Source: an uncultured Clostridia bacterium
Lineage (GTDB): Bacteria; Bacillota; Clostridia; Peptostreptococcales; Anaerovoracaceae
DNA: 64,000 nt
Assembly (NCBI GenBank): GCA_944383465.1
Contig: CALWPQ010000020.1
Location: 1 to 64,000, forward strand
Reading direction: 5' to 3'
Position 1 is the stretch's first letter, and every line of letters starts with the position of its first letter. Below are positions 35,459 to 44,666 of the stretch, piece after piece. The notes below the pieces were generated by a model. That model was not told where the DNA came from. It saw only the letters and a list, made by a program, of their open reading frames with translations, and ran no database searches. The translations under genes were made by a program, and so were the position numbers.

Positions 35459-36442
35459 ATGAAGTGCAGTGAAATAAGGGAACTTTTATCCCTCTACATC
35501 GACAATATGCTTGAAGAAAGTCTTATTGATGAAGTGGCGGCACATATAGCTGCTTGTCCTGAATGCAAAAGCGAGTACGAAGAGCTTATAGCGATGACAC
35601 GGATGCTAAAAGAGCTTCCGGAAACCAAACTGCCTTCGGACTTTGACAGAAGGCTTCATGAAGCGTTAAGCGCGCAGACTCCTGAAGCAGCTGCGGAAAA
35701 TGAATATCAAGTTGTAAAGGTATCGAAGAAGAAGTGGAGGAGAAAGATATCTTCGATATGCGCAATTTTTGTTGTTGGAATATTTGTCTTTGCAATGTAT
35801 AATAATATTGACCAGTTGATACTCGGTAATGATGCGGAGCGAATGGCTTCATCTAAATTGGAAACAAGCATGCAGGACATATATTACGGCACTTACAATG
35901 CCGCAGGCTCAGCAGATGCAGATGAAGATGCAGAGGATGAAGCTGCCATAGAAGAAAAATCAGATCTTGCGAAGATGACAGACAGCAGCGCTGCGGAAAG
36001 TTATGGAGCGGCGCCTGCAAACGATATGGCAAATGATGCTCAGAAGACGGCGGATGAATCATTTGTTCAGAATATGCCGGATGTATCCGTCGAGGAAACG
36101 GATGCACATGACAGCAGCGCTTCAGGTGGTGGAAATCATGTAAGCAGAGGCGGCGATTATACACCGTCAGCTGCTTTTGAGTTCAAAGATGATGCCGTAA
36201 CGCGCGGAGCAATTTCAGAGGCAAGAGATTCGGTGGCTATAAGATATTATCTGCGCAAGCTTGAGAAAAAGCTGTGTGGTGTATCTTTTGAGATATTGAG
36301 GTGCGAAAGCCGCGAAGAAGGAATTTGGCGCTTTGATATAGACTTGGTATCAACTGACGAAGACGGAAACGAAATGCATGATTATGTGACATATTACGGT
36401 CAGGATGGTACATTATGGGAAAAAACGGAAACGGAAGAATAG
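35459..36442 (+). CDS. Membrane anti-sigma factor with zinc-finger domain
   Basis: A 327-aa single-pass membrane protein. Residues 1-45 are a zf-HC2 anti-sigma domain with HIAACPEC, which should clamp the ECF sigma encoded 100 bases upstream. One membrane helix (SICAIFVVGIFVFAMY) lies near residue 100. Outside, a long low-complexity linker rich in Ala, Asp, Glu and Ser leads to a folded C-terminal domain of about 85 residues starting near SAAFEFKDDAV, which I do not recognise; it may sense the signal. The ribosome site AAGGAGAAG is good. Its last 28 bases overlap the polA start. Confidence 0.87.
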   Translation: MKCSEIRELLSLYIDNMLEESLIDEVAAHIAACPECKSEYEELIAMTRMLKELPETKLPSDFDRRLHEALSAQTPEAAAENEYQVVKVSKKKWRRKISSICAIFVVGIFVFAMYNNIDQLILGNDAERMASSKLETSMQDIYYGTYNAAGSADADEDAEDEAAIEEKSDLAKMTDSSAAESYGAAPANDMANDAQKTADESFVQNMPDVSVEETDAHDSSASGGGNHVSRGGDYTPSAAFEFKDDAVTRGAISEARDSVAIRYYLRKLEKKLCGVSFEILRCESREEGIWRFDIDLVSTDEDGNEMHDYVTYYGQDGTLWEKTETEE

Positions 36443-39174
36443 TAATCATAGATGGCAACAGCTTGATAAACAGGGCGTATTATGCTATGCAGCGTCCTAT
36501 GATGACAAAAGGAGGACTGTACACACACGGCGTGTACGGTTTTCTTAATATGCTGACAAAAATATTTAAGGACTATGAGCCTGAGTATATTGCCGTGACA
36601 TTTGACAGAAAAGCGCCGACTTTCAGGCATCTTGAATACGACGCGTATAAGGCGGGCAGAAAGAAAATGCCGCCGGAGCTTGCCATGCAGCTTCCGCTGC
36701 TTAAGGAAGTATTGTCCGCAATGAAGATAAAGATGCTCGAAATTGACGGCTTTGAAGCGGATGATATAATAGGCACTGTGGCGCAGTGTGCGGAGAGAGA
36801 AGGACTTGAGCCGTATATTATAACGGGAGACAAGGACGAACTGCAGCTCGCCAGCGATATTACAAAGGTAATAATAACAAGAAAAGGCATTTCCGATTTT
36901 GAAATATATGACAGACAAGCGATGATAGAAAAGTATGGATTTACACCGAAGCAGTTTATCGATTTCAAAGGCCTTATGGGCGACCAGTCAGATAATATTC
37001 CCGGCATTCCGGGAGTAGGTGAAAAGACAGCGTCCAAATTCATAATAGAGTACGGCAGCGTAGAAAATCTGATAGCAAATTTGGATACGATGCCTGCGGG
37101 TAAATTAAAAGATAAAATCGAAGAAAATATGCAGCTTGCCGTAATGAGTAAGCGTCTGGCTACGATTAATACAAATGTACCGATAGAAATTGATTTTGAC
37201 GAATTTAAAGTAGAGGAGCCGGACTATGATGCGCTTATAGAAATATACAAAAAACTTGAATTCAACAGTTTTTTAAAAAGATTAAAATACAGCGGCGATA
37301 ATATGCAGGGCATAGGTGCAATACAGATGCAAGGCGCTGCTTTTCAAGCGCGGGACGGCAAACTCGAAAACAGTGAAACGGAAGAGATTATTGTCACAGA
37401 TGAAAAAACGCTCGGAGCACTTTTAGAAGATATAAAGCGTGAAGAAAAAATTATTATTAAGGTACTTTCTGATAATAATCATACGGGGCTGCCTCATATA
37501 TACGGTATGGGAATTCTGCTGAAAGATAAATTTTATTATATAGACGGCGCGAGAAAAGAACTTATTGGAAGCGCAGTCTCGTTTTTTATCAGCCTTAAAG
37601 GCGAAAAGAAACCTCAAATATCAGGACACGACCTCAAAAGAGATTATTATGCTTTGATTTCTTTATTCGGAGACTCATTTGAAAATGCGGGGGAAAGCTT
37701 TTTTTATACGGCTTTTGATACCGCGGTGGCAGCATATCTGCTTGAACCTTCGCGAAGCTCTTACAGCATTAAAGTGCTGGCATCAGAGTATTTTCACGAA
37801 GATATGGAGGAAGAGGAGCAATTCATTTCCGAAAATTCACAGATAGGCTTTTTCAGCAGCGATAGCGATAAATTCTGCAAATACTGTTTGAAACATTGCA
37901 GAATCGCAGGTGCGCTCGCTGACATATTTAAGGAAAAAATTGCGGAAGAAAGCTTGGAAGATGTGCTTTATAAAATAGAACTGCCTTTGACAGAGATACT
38001 TGCGTATATGGAAGTGCAGGGCTTTAAGGTGGACAAAGACGAGCTTTATGCGATAGGAAGCGAAATTTCAGCGAGTATAGAGAAAATTTCAGATAGAATA
38101 TATGAGCTTGCCGGTGAAAATTTTAACATAAACTCACCGCAGCAGCTCGGAATTATATTGTTTGAAAAGCTCGGACTTCCGGCGGGCAAAAAAACGAAGA
38201 AAGGCTACTCGACAAACGCGGAGATACTTGAAAAGCTGCGCGATAAGCATCCGATAATAGAGTTTATACTTGAGTACCGCATGCTTTCAAAGCTAAGGAG
38301 CACATATATTGACGGGCTTATCCCACTTATAGGCAAAGACGGCAAGATACATGCGCATTTTCAGCAGACCGTCACAGCTACGGGCAGAATAAGCTGCACT
38401 GAACCTAATTTGCAGAATATTCCCATAAGACAGGAGCTCGGAAGAACGCTGAGAAAAGCGTTTACACCGGAAAAAAGCGAAGATTTTCTCATAGGTGCGG
38501 ACTATTCACAGATAGAGCTGCGTGTGCTTGCGCATATGTCGGGAGATAAGCATCTCATAAGCGCATTTAACGCCGGGGAGGATATTCACAGGAGCACGGC
38601 AGCAAAGGTGTTTGATGTACCGCAGGATGAGGTGACGCCTCAAGAGCGAAGTGCCGCAAAGGCAGTGAATTTTGGGGTAATATACGGTATGAGCAGCTTT
38701 GGACTTTCTTCGGAAATAAATGTTTCGAGAAAAGAGGCGGAACGCTATATAGGCGAATATTTCAGGCGTTTTCCGGATGTAAAGGAATTTATGGATAGAC
38801 AAGTTGCGGAATGCCGCAGAAAAGGCTATCTCGAAACGATAATGGGCAGAAGAAGATATATTCCGGAAATAAGCGCCTCATCATATATGGTGAGACAGCT
38901 CGGCGAGCGTCTGGCGATGAACAGTCCTATACAGGGAAGTGCGGCCGATATAATAAAGCTGGCGATGATAGCTGTGTACAGGAAACTCAGAAGCGAAAAG
39001 CTCTCATCAAAACTTATACTCCAGGTGCATGATGAGTTAATAGTGGAAACGGCGGCGGAGGAGAAAGAAGCAGTTATATCGCTTCTCACAGAGTGTATGG
39101 AAAATGTAATGGAAATGAGTGTAAAGCTGTCTGTTGGCGTAAGCTCGGGCCGAAACTGGTATGAACTTAAATAG
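36415..39174 (+). CDS. polA: DNA polymerase I
   Basis: Gap-filling and repair polymerase, 919 aa. Residues 1-290 are the 5'-3' exonuclease/FEN domain (IDGNSLINRAYYAM; TGDKDELQLA; GDQSDNIPGIPGVGEKTA). The middle 3'-5' exonuclease-like domain lacks the DxE metal motif, reading IIIKVLSDNNHTG there, so it should not proofread, as in Bacillus. The polymerase domain has DYSQIELRVLAH (motif A), AKAVNFGVIYGMS (motif B) and LQVHDELIVE (motif C). The start at 36415 is supported by AGGA 9 bases upstream, although it lies inside the anti-sigma gene. Confidence 0.97.
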   Translation: MGKNGNGRIVIIDGNSLINRAYYAMQRPMMTKGGLYTHGVYGFLNMLTKIFKDYEPEYIAVTFDRKAPTFRHLEYDAYKAGRKKMPPELAMQLPLLKEVLSAMKIKMLEIDGFEADDIIGTVAQCAEREGLEPYIITGDKDELQLASDITKVIITRKGISDFEIYDRQAMIEKYGFTPKQFIDFKGLMGDQSDNIPGIPGVGEKTASKFIIEYGSVENLIANLDTMPAGKLKDKIEENMQLAVMSKRLATINTNVPIEIDFDEFKVEEPDYDALIEIYKKLEFNSFLKRLKYSGDNMQGIGAIQMQGAAFQARDGKLENSETEEIIVTDEKTLGALLEDIKREEKIIIKVLSDNNHTGLPHIYGMGILLKDKFYYIDGARKELIGSAVSFFISLKGEKKPQISGHDLKRDYYALISLFGDSFENAGESFFYTAFDTAVAAYLLEPSRSSYSIKVLASEYFHEDMEEEEQFISENSQIGFFSSDSDKFCKYCLKHCRIAGALADIFKEKIAEESLEDVLYKIELPLTEILAYMEVQGFKVDKDELYAIGSEISASIEKISDRIYELAGENFNINSPQQLGIILFEKLGLPAGKKTKKGYSTNAEILEKLRDKHPIIEFILEYRMLSKLRSTYIDGLIPLIGKDGKIHAHFQQTVTATGRISCTEPNLQNIPIRQELGRTLRKAFTPEKSEDFLIGADYSQIELRVLAHMSGDKHLISAFNAGEDIHRSTAAKVFDVPQDEVTPQERSAAKAVNFGVIYGMSSFGLSSEINVSRKEAERYIGEYFRRFPDVKEFMDRQVAECRRKGYLETIMGRRRYIPEISASSYMVRQLGERLAMNSPIQGSAADIIKLAMIAVYRKLRSEKLSSKLILQVHDELIVETAAEEKEAVISLLTECMENVMEMSVKLSVGVSSGRNWYELK

Positions 39175-39188
39175 AGAGGAGAAGCTTT

Positions 39189-39782
39189 ATGCTGATAATA
39201 GGGCTTACGGGAGGAATAGGATCGGGTAAATCTACAGTATCTGAATATTTATCGAAAAATATGGGGCTTACAATAATAGACGCGGATCAAATAGCGCGCG
39301 ATGTGACAAGACCGGGACAGGAAACCCTTTTAAAGCTCAGGGAGGCCTTTGGCAGCGAAATTATAAACGATGACGGAACGCTCGACCGGAGAAAACTTGC
39401 GGGTATAGCTTTTCAGTCGGATGAGAAAAAGAAGCTGCTTGAAAAGATCACACACAGTGCAATAAGAGAAGAAATAAACTGCAGGCTGAGAACGTCGGCG
39501 GCAAAGCATGAAAATGCTGTTGTACTCGACGTGCCGCTTCTTATGGAATCTGGAATAGACGGCCTCTGCGATACCGTATGGGTAGTTACGACAGCAAAAG
39601 ATGTGCGCATAGAGCGGATTTCTGCGAGAGACGGCATTACGAAAGAAGAGATAAATGCGAGAATAAATGCGCAGATAAGCGACAGAGAGCGTTTTGCCCG
39701 TGCAGACGAAATCATAGATAATTCGGGGGACAAGGAGGCGCTTTATCGTGAAATAGAGCGGTTGATTAAAAAGTATGTTTAA
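39189..39782 (+). CDS. coaE: Dephospho-CoA kinase
   Basis: Last step of coenzyme A synthesis: phosphorylates the 3' hydroxyl of dephospho-CoA. The 197-aa P-loop kinase has GLTGGIGSGKSTV at residues 5-17, IIDADQIARDVTRPG near 32, and VVLDVPLLMESG near 115, all diagnostic. The position after polA (14 bases) is common in Firmicutes and other bacteria. Its 3' end overlaps the following lipoprotein gene by 8 bases. Confidence 0.96.
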   Translation: MLIIGLTGGIGSGKSTVSEYLSKNMGLTIIDADQIARDVTRPGQETLLKLREAFGSEIINDDGTLDRRKLAGIAFQSDEKKKLLEKITHSAIREEINCRLRTSAAKHENAVVLDVPLLMESGIDGLCDTVWVVTTAKDVRIERISARDGITKEEINARINAQISDRERFARADEIIDNSGDKEALYREIERLIKKYV

Positions 39783-41379
39783 AAGAAGTTTAACGTCGTT
39801 GACAATATTGCTTTTAACAGTTTCCATTCTTTCCGCCTGCAGCTCCGGTATAAACGTTGGCGGGCTTTTTGCTGACGATGAAAGTGCGGAGCCGAATTAC
39901 AACATCGGTATTGCGATAGAGAGTATGGATACCCTCAATCCCGCAATTTCCAAAGGAGAAGATTGCTATTATATAAGCAAGCTCATATATTCGGGTCTCT
40001 TTAAATTCGACGATATGCTGGTGCCGCAGCCGGATCTTGCGGTATCATACAGTTATGACAGCAGTCATTCTTCCGTGGATATAACGCTTAGAGACGATGT
40101 GGTGTGGCACGACGGTGAAAGATTTACCCCGCAGGATGTAAAATTTACGATAGATGCTTATAAGACGCTTGCAGCGAGCGGGCAGACGATATATGCGCAG
40201 TATGTGGCAAATATAAGGTCTGTTACTGTTTCAGCGGCGGACAGGGTTACAATAGTATTTGGGAGCGATGATGCTGTGGGTATTGAAAGCCTTGTATTTC
40301 CGATACTTCCGTCGCATCTTTTTAGAAACGCTTCCGCGCTTGCCAGCGCGGAAGCGGATTTTAAGCCTGTGGGTACGGGAATGTACAAGGTTGAAGAGTA
40401 CAACGCTATGAAAAATCTCATCCTGACAGCCAATGAAGACTATTATGGAGAAAAAGCAGAAAACAAGATAATATTCCAGATACTGCCGTCGAGAAATGAT
40501 GGCGTAAATCTGATGGATATAAATGATGTAATGCTCGTATTCAGCAAAGACTACGGGCGCGACACACTCATAGCAAACAGGAATCTCAAAGTTAAGAGCT
40601 ATCTGTCAAACGAGACGGAAACGCTTGTTTTTAACTGTGCGCGCAGCATAATTTCTGATAAAAATGTACGGCAGGCGATAGCGTACCTTATAAATAATGA
40701 AAGCATACTTGAAAAAGTGTACTACAAGAACGGCGTGCTCGCGGACAGCATCATATACGATAATTTTTACGGTATCGAAAATGAAGGCGATATTTATACT
40801 GCCGATATTGAAAAGGCGCAGGAGCTGCTTTTAAAGGCAGGCTGTTACGATAGAGATGAAGATGGCTACCGCGATGACAGAGACGGCAATATGCTCGAAT
40901 TTTCGCTGCTTGTTGACGGTGCTGACAGCTACAAATACCAGACGGCTGTTATGATCAAAAGCGCACTTGAAAGCTGCGGTATGATCGTAAATATGGATAT
41001 TGCAGAGGGAGAATCATATCAGGAAAAGCTCCGGCTTCGCGATTATGATATGCTCATCGCTACCTGCAGCATAAACGAAAGATACGATCTCAGAAGCCTT
41101 ATTCACTCCGCATATAATAATCCGGCGATGTATGCAAACGAAACTGCGGATAGCTTGACTGTTGATATGGTAAGCGCAAATACTGTACGCGAAAAGGCCG
41201 AGACAACAGCGAAGCTAAAAGATATTCTTATAGACGAAGTGCCGTATTATCCGATAATACGCAAAACCTACGGCGTTGTGTACAGTCAGGATTTTGATGG
41301 TGAGCTTAATCCGATGTTCAATAACATATATAATGACTGCGGAAAGTGGAGCTATACGAAAAAAAATAAAAAATCATAA
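39775..41379 (+). CDS. Peptide-type ABC substrate-binding lipoprotein
   Basis: A 534-aa extracytoplasmic lipoprotein of the SBP_bac_5 (OppA/DppA) family. The N-terminus MFKRSLTSLTILLLTVSIL ends in the lipobox LSAC (residues 19-22). Family blocks: SMDTLNPAISKGEDCYYI, LVPQPDLAVSYSY, ITLRDDVVWHDGERFTPQDVKFTI near 105, and NVRQAIAYLINNESIL. No permease or ATPase genes adjoin, so it must use a transporter encoded elsewhere or act as an orphan binding protein. It overlaps coaE by 8 bases. Confidence 0.9.
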   Translation: MFKRSLTSLTILLLTVSILSACSSGINVGGLFADDESAEPNYNIGIAIESMDTLNPAISKGEDCYYISKLIYSGLFKFDDMLVPQPDLAVSYSYDSSHSSVDITLRDDVVWHDGERFTPQDVKFTIDAYKTLAASGQTIYAQYVANIRSVTVSAADRVTIVFGSDDAVGIESLVFPILPSHLFRNASALASAEADFKPVGTGMYKVEEYNAMKNLILTANEDYYGEKAENKIIFQILPSRNDGVNLMDINDVMLVFSKDYGRDTLIANRNLKVKSYLSNETETLVFNCARSIISDKNVRQAIAYLINNESILEKVYYKNGVLADSIIYDNFYGIENEGDIYTADIEKAQELLLKAGCYDRDEDGYRDDRDGNMLEFSLLVDGADSYKYQTAVMIKSALESCGMIVNMDIAEGESYQEKLRLRDYDMLIATCSINERYDLRSLIHSAYNNPAMYANETADSLTVDMVSANTVREKAETTAKLKDILIDEVPYYPIIRKTYGVVYSQDFDGELNPMFNNIYNDCGKWSYTKKNKKS

Positions 41380-41387
41380 ATTTCTAC

Positions 41388-41416
41388 TTTACAACATCAA
41401 AATTATATGGTAATAT
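41388..41416 (+). promoter_or_regulatory. Promoter of tRNA-Leu(GAG)
   Basis: TTTACA, 17 bases, TAATAT with TGG before the -10, 17 bases before the tRNA. Confidence 0.65.
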
Positions 41417-41433
41417 AATTAATGTTGTAACAG

Positions 41434-41517
41434 GCGGCTGTGGCGGAATGGCAGACGCGTACGGTTGAGGGCCGTATGGGTAACACCGTGCTGGTTCAAG
41501 TCCAGTCAGCCGCACCA
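41434..41517 (+). tRNA. tRNA-Leu (anticodon GAG)
   Basis: Acceptor stem GCGGCTG/CAGCCGC, D-loop GGAATGGCAGACG, anticodon stem TACGG/CCGTA around TTGAGGG (anticodon GAG), a long variable arm as in all class II tRNAs, the T-loop GGTTCAAGTCC, and an encoded 3' CCA. It reads CUC/CUU codons. Confidence 0.97.
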
Positions 41518-41524
41518 ACCTCAG

Positions 41525-41580
41525 ATAATCCGAATCAGATCTTTCGTGTGAGAGATTGGTTCGGATTATTTGTTTTCTTT
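41525..41580 (+). terminator. Terminator after tRNA-Leu(GAG)
   Basis: A perfect 10-bp stem ATAATCCGAA/TTCGGATTAT with an imperfect inner helix (AGATCT/AGAGATT) and a T-rich tail. Confidence 0.8.
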
Positions 41581-41897
41581 GAAAAGTTTGCGCATACCCG
41601 TTTCCGTAATGACGCTGACAAGCGCACGAAATCCGAAATGAGAGTGGTTTGGACAAATTCCGAGATACCTAAAATAAAAAAGTGAATTTTCTTGTTAATC
41701 CGACAATTATAAAATTTTAAAGAGTTTTACCAAAAAAATGAAATATTGTACTTACTTTTTCATTATTTTTGGGTTATGCTATTTATGTTACATATGGGAA
41801 GTATATTTACGAGAATGTGTGTATTCTTGTCAGAATCAAAAACAAATGTGAAAGGTTCCGTTTTCGGTTTTAAGGCCAAACGGATATTATTTTCAAC

Positions 41898-41921
41898 ATA
41901 AGTTAGCATATGCTAACTTAT
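41898..41921. promoter_or_regulatory. Perfect 24-bp palindrome, copy 1
   Basis: Two exactly complementary 12-base arms, ATAAGTTAGCAT and ATGCTAACTTAT. The core GTTAGC...GCTAAC resembles dimeric repressor sites, including DtxR-type metal boxes, but the regulator is unknown. A second copy lies 246 bp downstream. Confidence 0.6.
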
Positions 41922-42143
41922 AGAAAAGAAAAAATTCATTGACTTGTCCAGAATGGTTATTTCGCACAAATCATTTTGGACTGACAGATTCGATGAGGCT
42001 TTTATGAAATGGCCATTCCTTTTGTTATTTTGCTGATTTTCACTTTACAGACTGTGATGATGCAGCAAGTAATTCTGAAAAATATACCTCGCAATCGATA
42101 CAATTCACTTTAAGCGGTTATGAAAGACCATTTTTTTTGGCAC

Positions 42144-42167
42144 ATAAGTTAGCGTATGCTAACTTAT
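42144..42167. promoter_or_regulatory. 24-bp palindrome, copy 2, over the promoter region
   Basis: Same as the copy at 41898 except for one base (G at 42154). TTGGCA (42137-42142) lies just before it and an A/T-rich -10 candidate falls in or just after its right arm, so a bound protein would block initiation of the FMN/SLH gene. Confidence 0.6.
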
Positions 42168-42281
42168 AAATATACCGGGATAAATTGCGAGGTGATTATA
42201 TGTAACCACTAAGCAAACAGGGTTTATGCGGTTCCCTAATAAATTTAAAACCGTAAATCTCAATTATACAAGGAGCTTAAC

Positions 42282-44636
42282 ATGAAGAATGTATTGAAAA
42301 AGCTGCTACCCGGTTTAATGGCGGCCGTCATGCTGCTATCTATCATTCCTACTGCCGCACTGGCAGCAGAAAGCGGCTCAGAATATTCTCAGGGTGTTCA
42401 GGACTTTTTAGATCTGGCTTCATCTATTCCCGAGGTGATCACCGAGGATAGTATGCCAGATGTATATGAGCTGGTGCTCACTTGCAGGGATGCTTATGAG
42501 AAACTGTCATTGGAAGAGCAGAAGCTTGACACGGTCCAGGAGGCATACCTTCTGCTTGAGCAGGCAATCGACCGCATTAGTACGTTCAGTGAAACAATGG
42601 TTATCGCTGAGAACAGTATTGACAGCGATGTTGTTTACAAAGACGGCACTTATACTGGTACCGGAACGGGCTACGGCGGTACTGTTACTCTGTCTGTGAC
42701 CATCAGCAATGGTCAGATCGCGAACATTGAGGCGGTAAATCATAGTGAGACAAGTAACTATTGGAACAGGGCAATTTCGTTATTTTCAACAATTGTAACG
42801 GCGCAGAACACCGAGGTGGACAGCGTAAGCGGTGCAACAAGAAGCAGCAATGCTATCAAGACAGCGGTGAATGACGCTCTCGCTCAGGCAGTTTCAGCCG
42901 CAAACGACGATGATGACAGCGTGGTGTTCTCTTCGGGCAGCGGCACGGAAAAGAATCCGTATGTCATTAAAACAGCTTCTCAGCTTGCCAATTTTGCAAC
43001 ATCCGTTGATGAGGGTGCAGCTTATGAGGGACAGTATATTGTTCTTGGTGCGGATATCGATCTTTCCGGTTACGAAAGCTGGAACCCGATTGGAGCAGAA
43101 GCTAAAAGCGACGATAATCTTGCTTATATCTTCAACGGTACATTTGACGGTCAGGGATATACAATTAGCAACATGACTATCAATGTAGATGCAGTCACAG
43201 AGAATAATGTTGGTCTGTTTTCCACATTGAATACTTCTGCTGTTGTTAAAAATGTAAATATGACAGGCGTAGATATTACGCTCAATAACAATGGAACGGA
43301 TTCATCGAATTCGCAGTGCCGTGCAGGATCTATCGCAGGCAACAGTGTCAATGCCGCAAGAAACGGCAATGGTGACTACACCGGCGTAATTGGTGCGCAG
43401 ATTGACTCATGTCAAGCAGCAGGCACAATATCGATAAAATCTGAAAGTGCCATTCTGACGTGGGGCGGAGGCATTATCGGCCGCGCGATGATCGCAACTG
43501 CCGTTACGAACTGCTATAGTGATGTTGATATAACAGCAGAATCGCTTGGAGGAAGCAACTCTGCGTATGCAGGCGGAATCGTTGGTACTACGGGCAACTA
43601 TGCTATCATTGCCAACTGTGCATCGTTTGGCAATGCTTATGCTTCATCACCGAAGAGTGCGAACTTCGGCGGTATGGCAGGCGGCGTTGTCGGAATGCTG
43701 GCAGGCAAGATGTATAATGTTGCGTCTTCCGGCAATGTGACCATAGGTAATGGAAACAGTAAATATCAATGGGGAGGCGCTATCGCCGGTGAAATTACGA
43801 GCTCCGGAATGGAAAAGCAGACAGACGGCAGCTACGAATATTACAGCACCAGTGCTTATCGCGACTATGGATATTACGCGACTGACAGCACTTTGACTGA
43901 GGAAATATACAGCAGCGGCGAACTCAGCAGTTCTAATGCTATATCCCCTGTTCTGCCTGTTGGCATTCCACGCGCTGGTGCTACCGGCACTATTAGCACC
44001 TATGATAAGGTCTATAAGACTACAGGACAGACAATGGCGGAAATGGCGACACAAAGCTTTGTCGATACGCTAAATGGCAACATCAAGGACAGCCTGGAGC
44101 TGCTTGCCGCATACGGCACAGAAAGTTTAGAACTTCGTGAGTGGGAGCTGGTTGATGGAAAAGCAGTACCTACCGGCAGCATCTGGGTGAGCAGCGATAT
44201 CGATGCCGGTATATTCCAGTCCGGCAGCGGTACAGAGGATGATCCGTATATCATAAGCACAGCGGATCAGCTGGACGCATTTGCCGCTTCTCTGAATGAG
44301 AAGATAGACTACAAAGATGTGCATATTGCACTTGGCAATAGTATCGCAGTTAATAGCGGCGACTGGAAGCCTATTGGCGGCAGTGACTGGGCGTTTAACG
44401 GTACATTTGACGGCAAAGGCTATACCATTTCCGGTATCAGTGAAGGCTCAGTGCAATCCCCGCTTAAGCTTGACAGCGAGAACTTGTTTATCGGGCTGTT
44501 CGGCGTGCTGGGAAAGAACGCTGTTGTGAAAAATGTGAATCTGACAGATGTTGCGATTTACACGAGCTTTAATGCCTCTGCATATATAGGCGGCATCGCT
44601 GGCTATATGGAAGGAGATAAATCTAACTATACATGA
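42282..44636 (+). CDS. FMN-binding/GLUG surface protein, N-terminal part ending at in-frame TGA
   Basis: The first 784 codons of a surface protein. A signal peptide (LLPGLMAAVMLLSIIPTAAL) is followed by an FMN_bind domain at about 115-205 with the covalent flavin motif DSVSGATR (Thr186), the site where ApbE would attach FMN. From about 220 come GLUG-type beta-helix repeats (GTFDGQGYTISNM, AGGIVGTTGNYAIIANC). A TGA at 44634 stops the frame, yet the same frame continues for another 1000 codons with the same repeats and an SLH anchor, so the gene is interrupted. Isoleucine codons are mainly ATT/ATC, unlike the ATA-rich neighbours, which suggests recent transfer. Ribosome site AAGGAGC. Confidence 0.8.
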   Translation: MKNVLKKLLPGLMAAVMLLSIIPTAALAAESGSEYSQGVQDFLDLASSIPEVITEDSMPDVYELVLTCRDAYEKLSLEEQKLDTVQEAYLLLEQAIDRISTFSETMVIAENSIDSDVVYKDGTYTGTGTGYGGTVTLSVTISNGQIANIEAVNHSETSNYWNRAISLFSTIVTAQNTEVDSVSGATRSSNAIKTAVNDALAQAVSAANDDDDSVVFSSGSGTEKNPYVIKTASQLANFATSVDEGAAYEGQYIVLGADIDLSGYESWNPIGAEAKSDDNLAYIFNGTFDGQGYTISNMTINVDAVTENNVGLFSTLNTSAVVKNVNMTGVDITLNNNGTDSSNSQCRAGSIAGNSVNAARNGNGDYTGVIGAQIDSCQAAGTISIKSESAILTWGGGIIGRAMIATAVTNCYSDVDITAESLGGSNSAYAGGIVGTTGNYAIIANCASFGNAYASSPKSANFGGMAGGVVGMLAGKMYNVASSGNVTIGNGNSKYQWGGAIAGEITSSGMEKQTDGSYEYYSTSAYRDYGYYATDSTLTEEIYSSGELSSSNAISPVLPVGIPRAGATGTISTYDKVYKTTGQTMAEMATQSFVDTLNGNIKDSLELLAAYGTESLELREWELVDGKAVPTGSIWVSSDIDAGIFQSGSGTEDDPYIISTADQLDAFAASLNEKIDYKDVHIALGNSIAVNSGDWKPIGGSDWAFNGTFDGKGYTISGISEGSVQSPLKLDSENLFIGLFGVLGKNAVVKNVNLTDVAIYTSFNASAYIGGIAGYMEGDKSNYT

Positions 44637-44666
44637 GCTCTTATTGATAGCTGCTTTGTCTCCGGC

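Larger units (their letters stand above)
41581..42281. other. 700-bp non-coding region upstream of the FMN/SLH gene
   Basis: AT-rich, without a convincing gene. It holds a hairpin CCGTTT/AAACGG (41858-41883), a 24-bp palindrome at 41898, a longer hairpin GTCCAGAATGG/TCATTTTGGAC (41946-41981) and a second near-identical palindrome at 42144. A 35-codon ORF from an ATG near 41793 overlaps the first hairpin and has no clear ribosome site. The second palindrome lies across the likely promoter. Confidence 0.6.
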
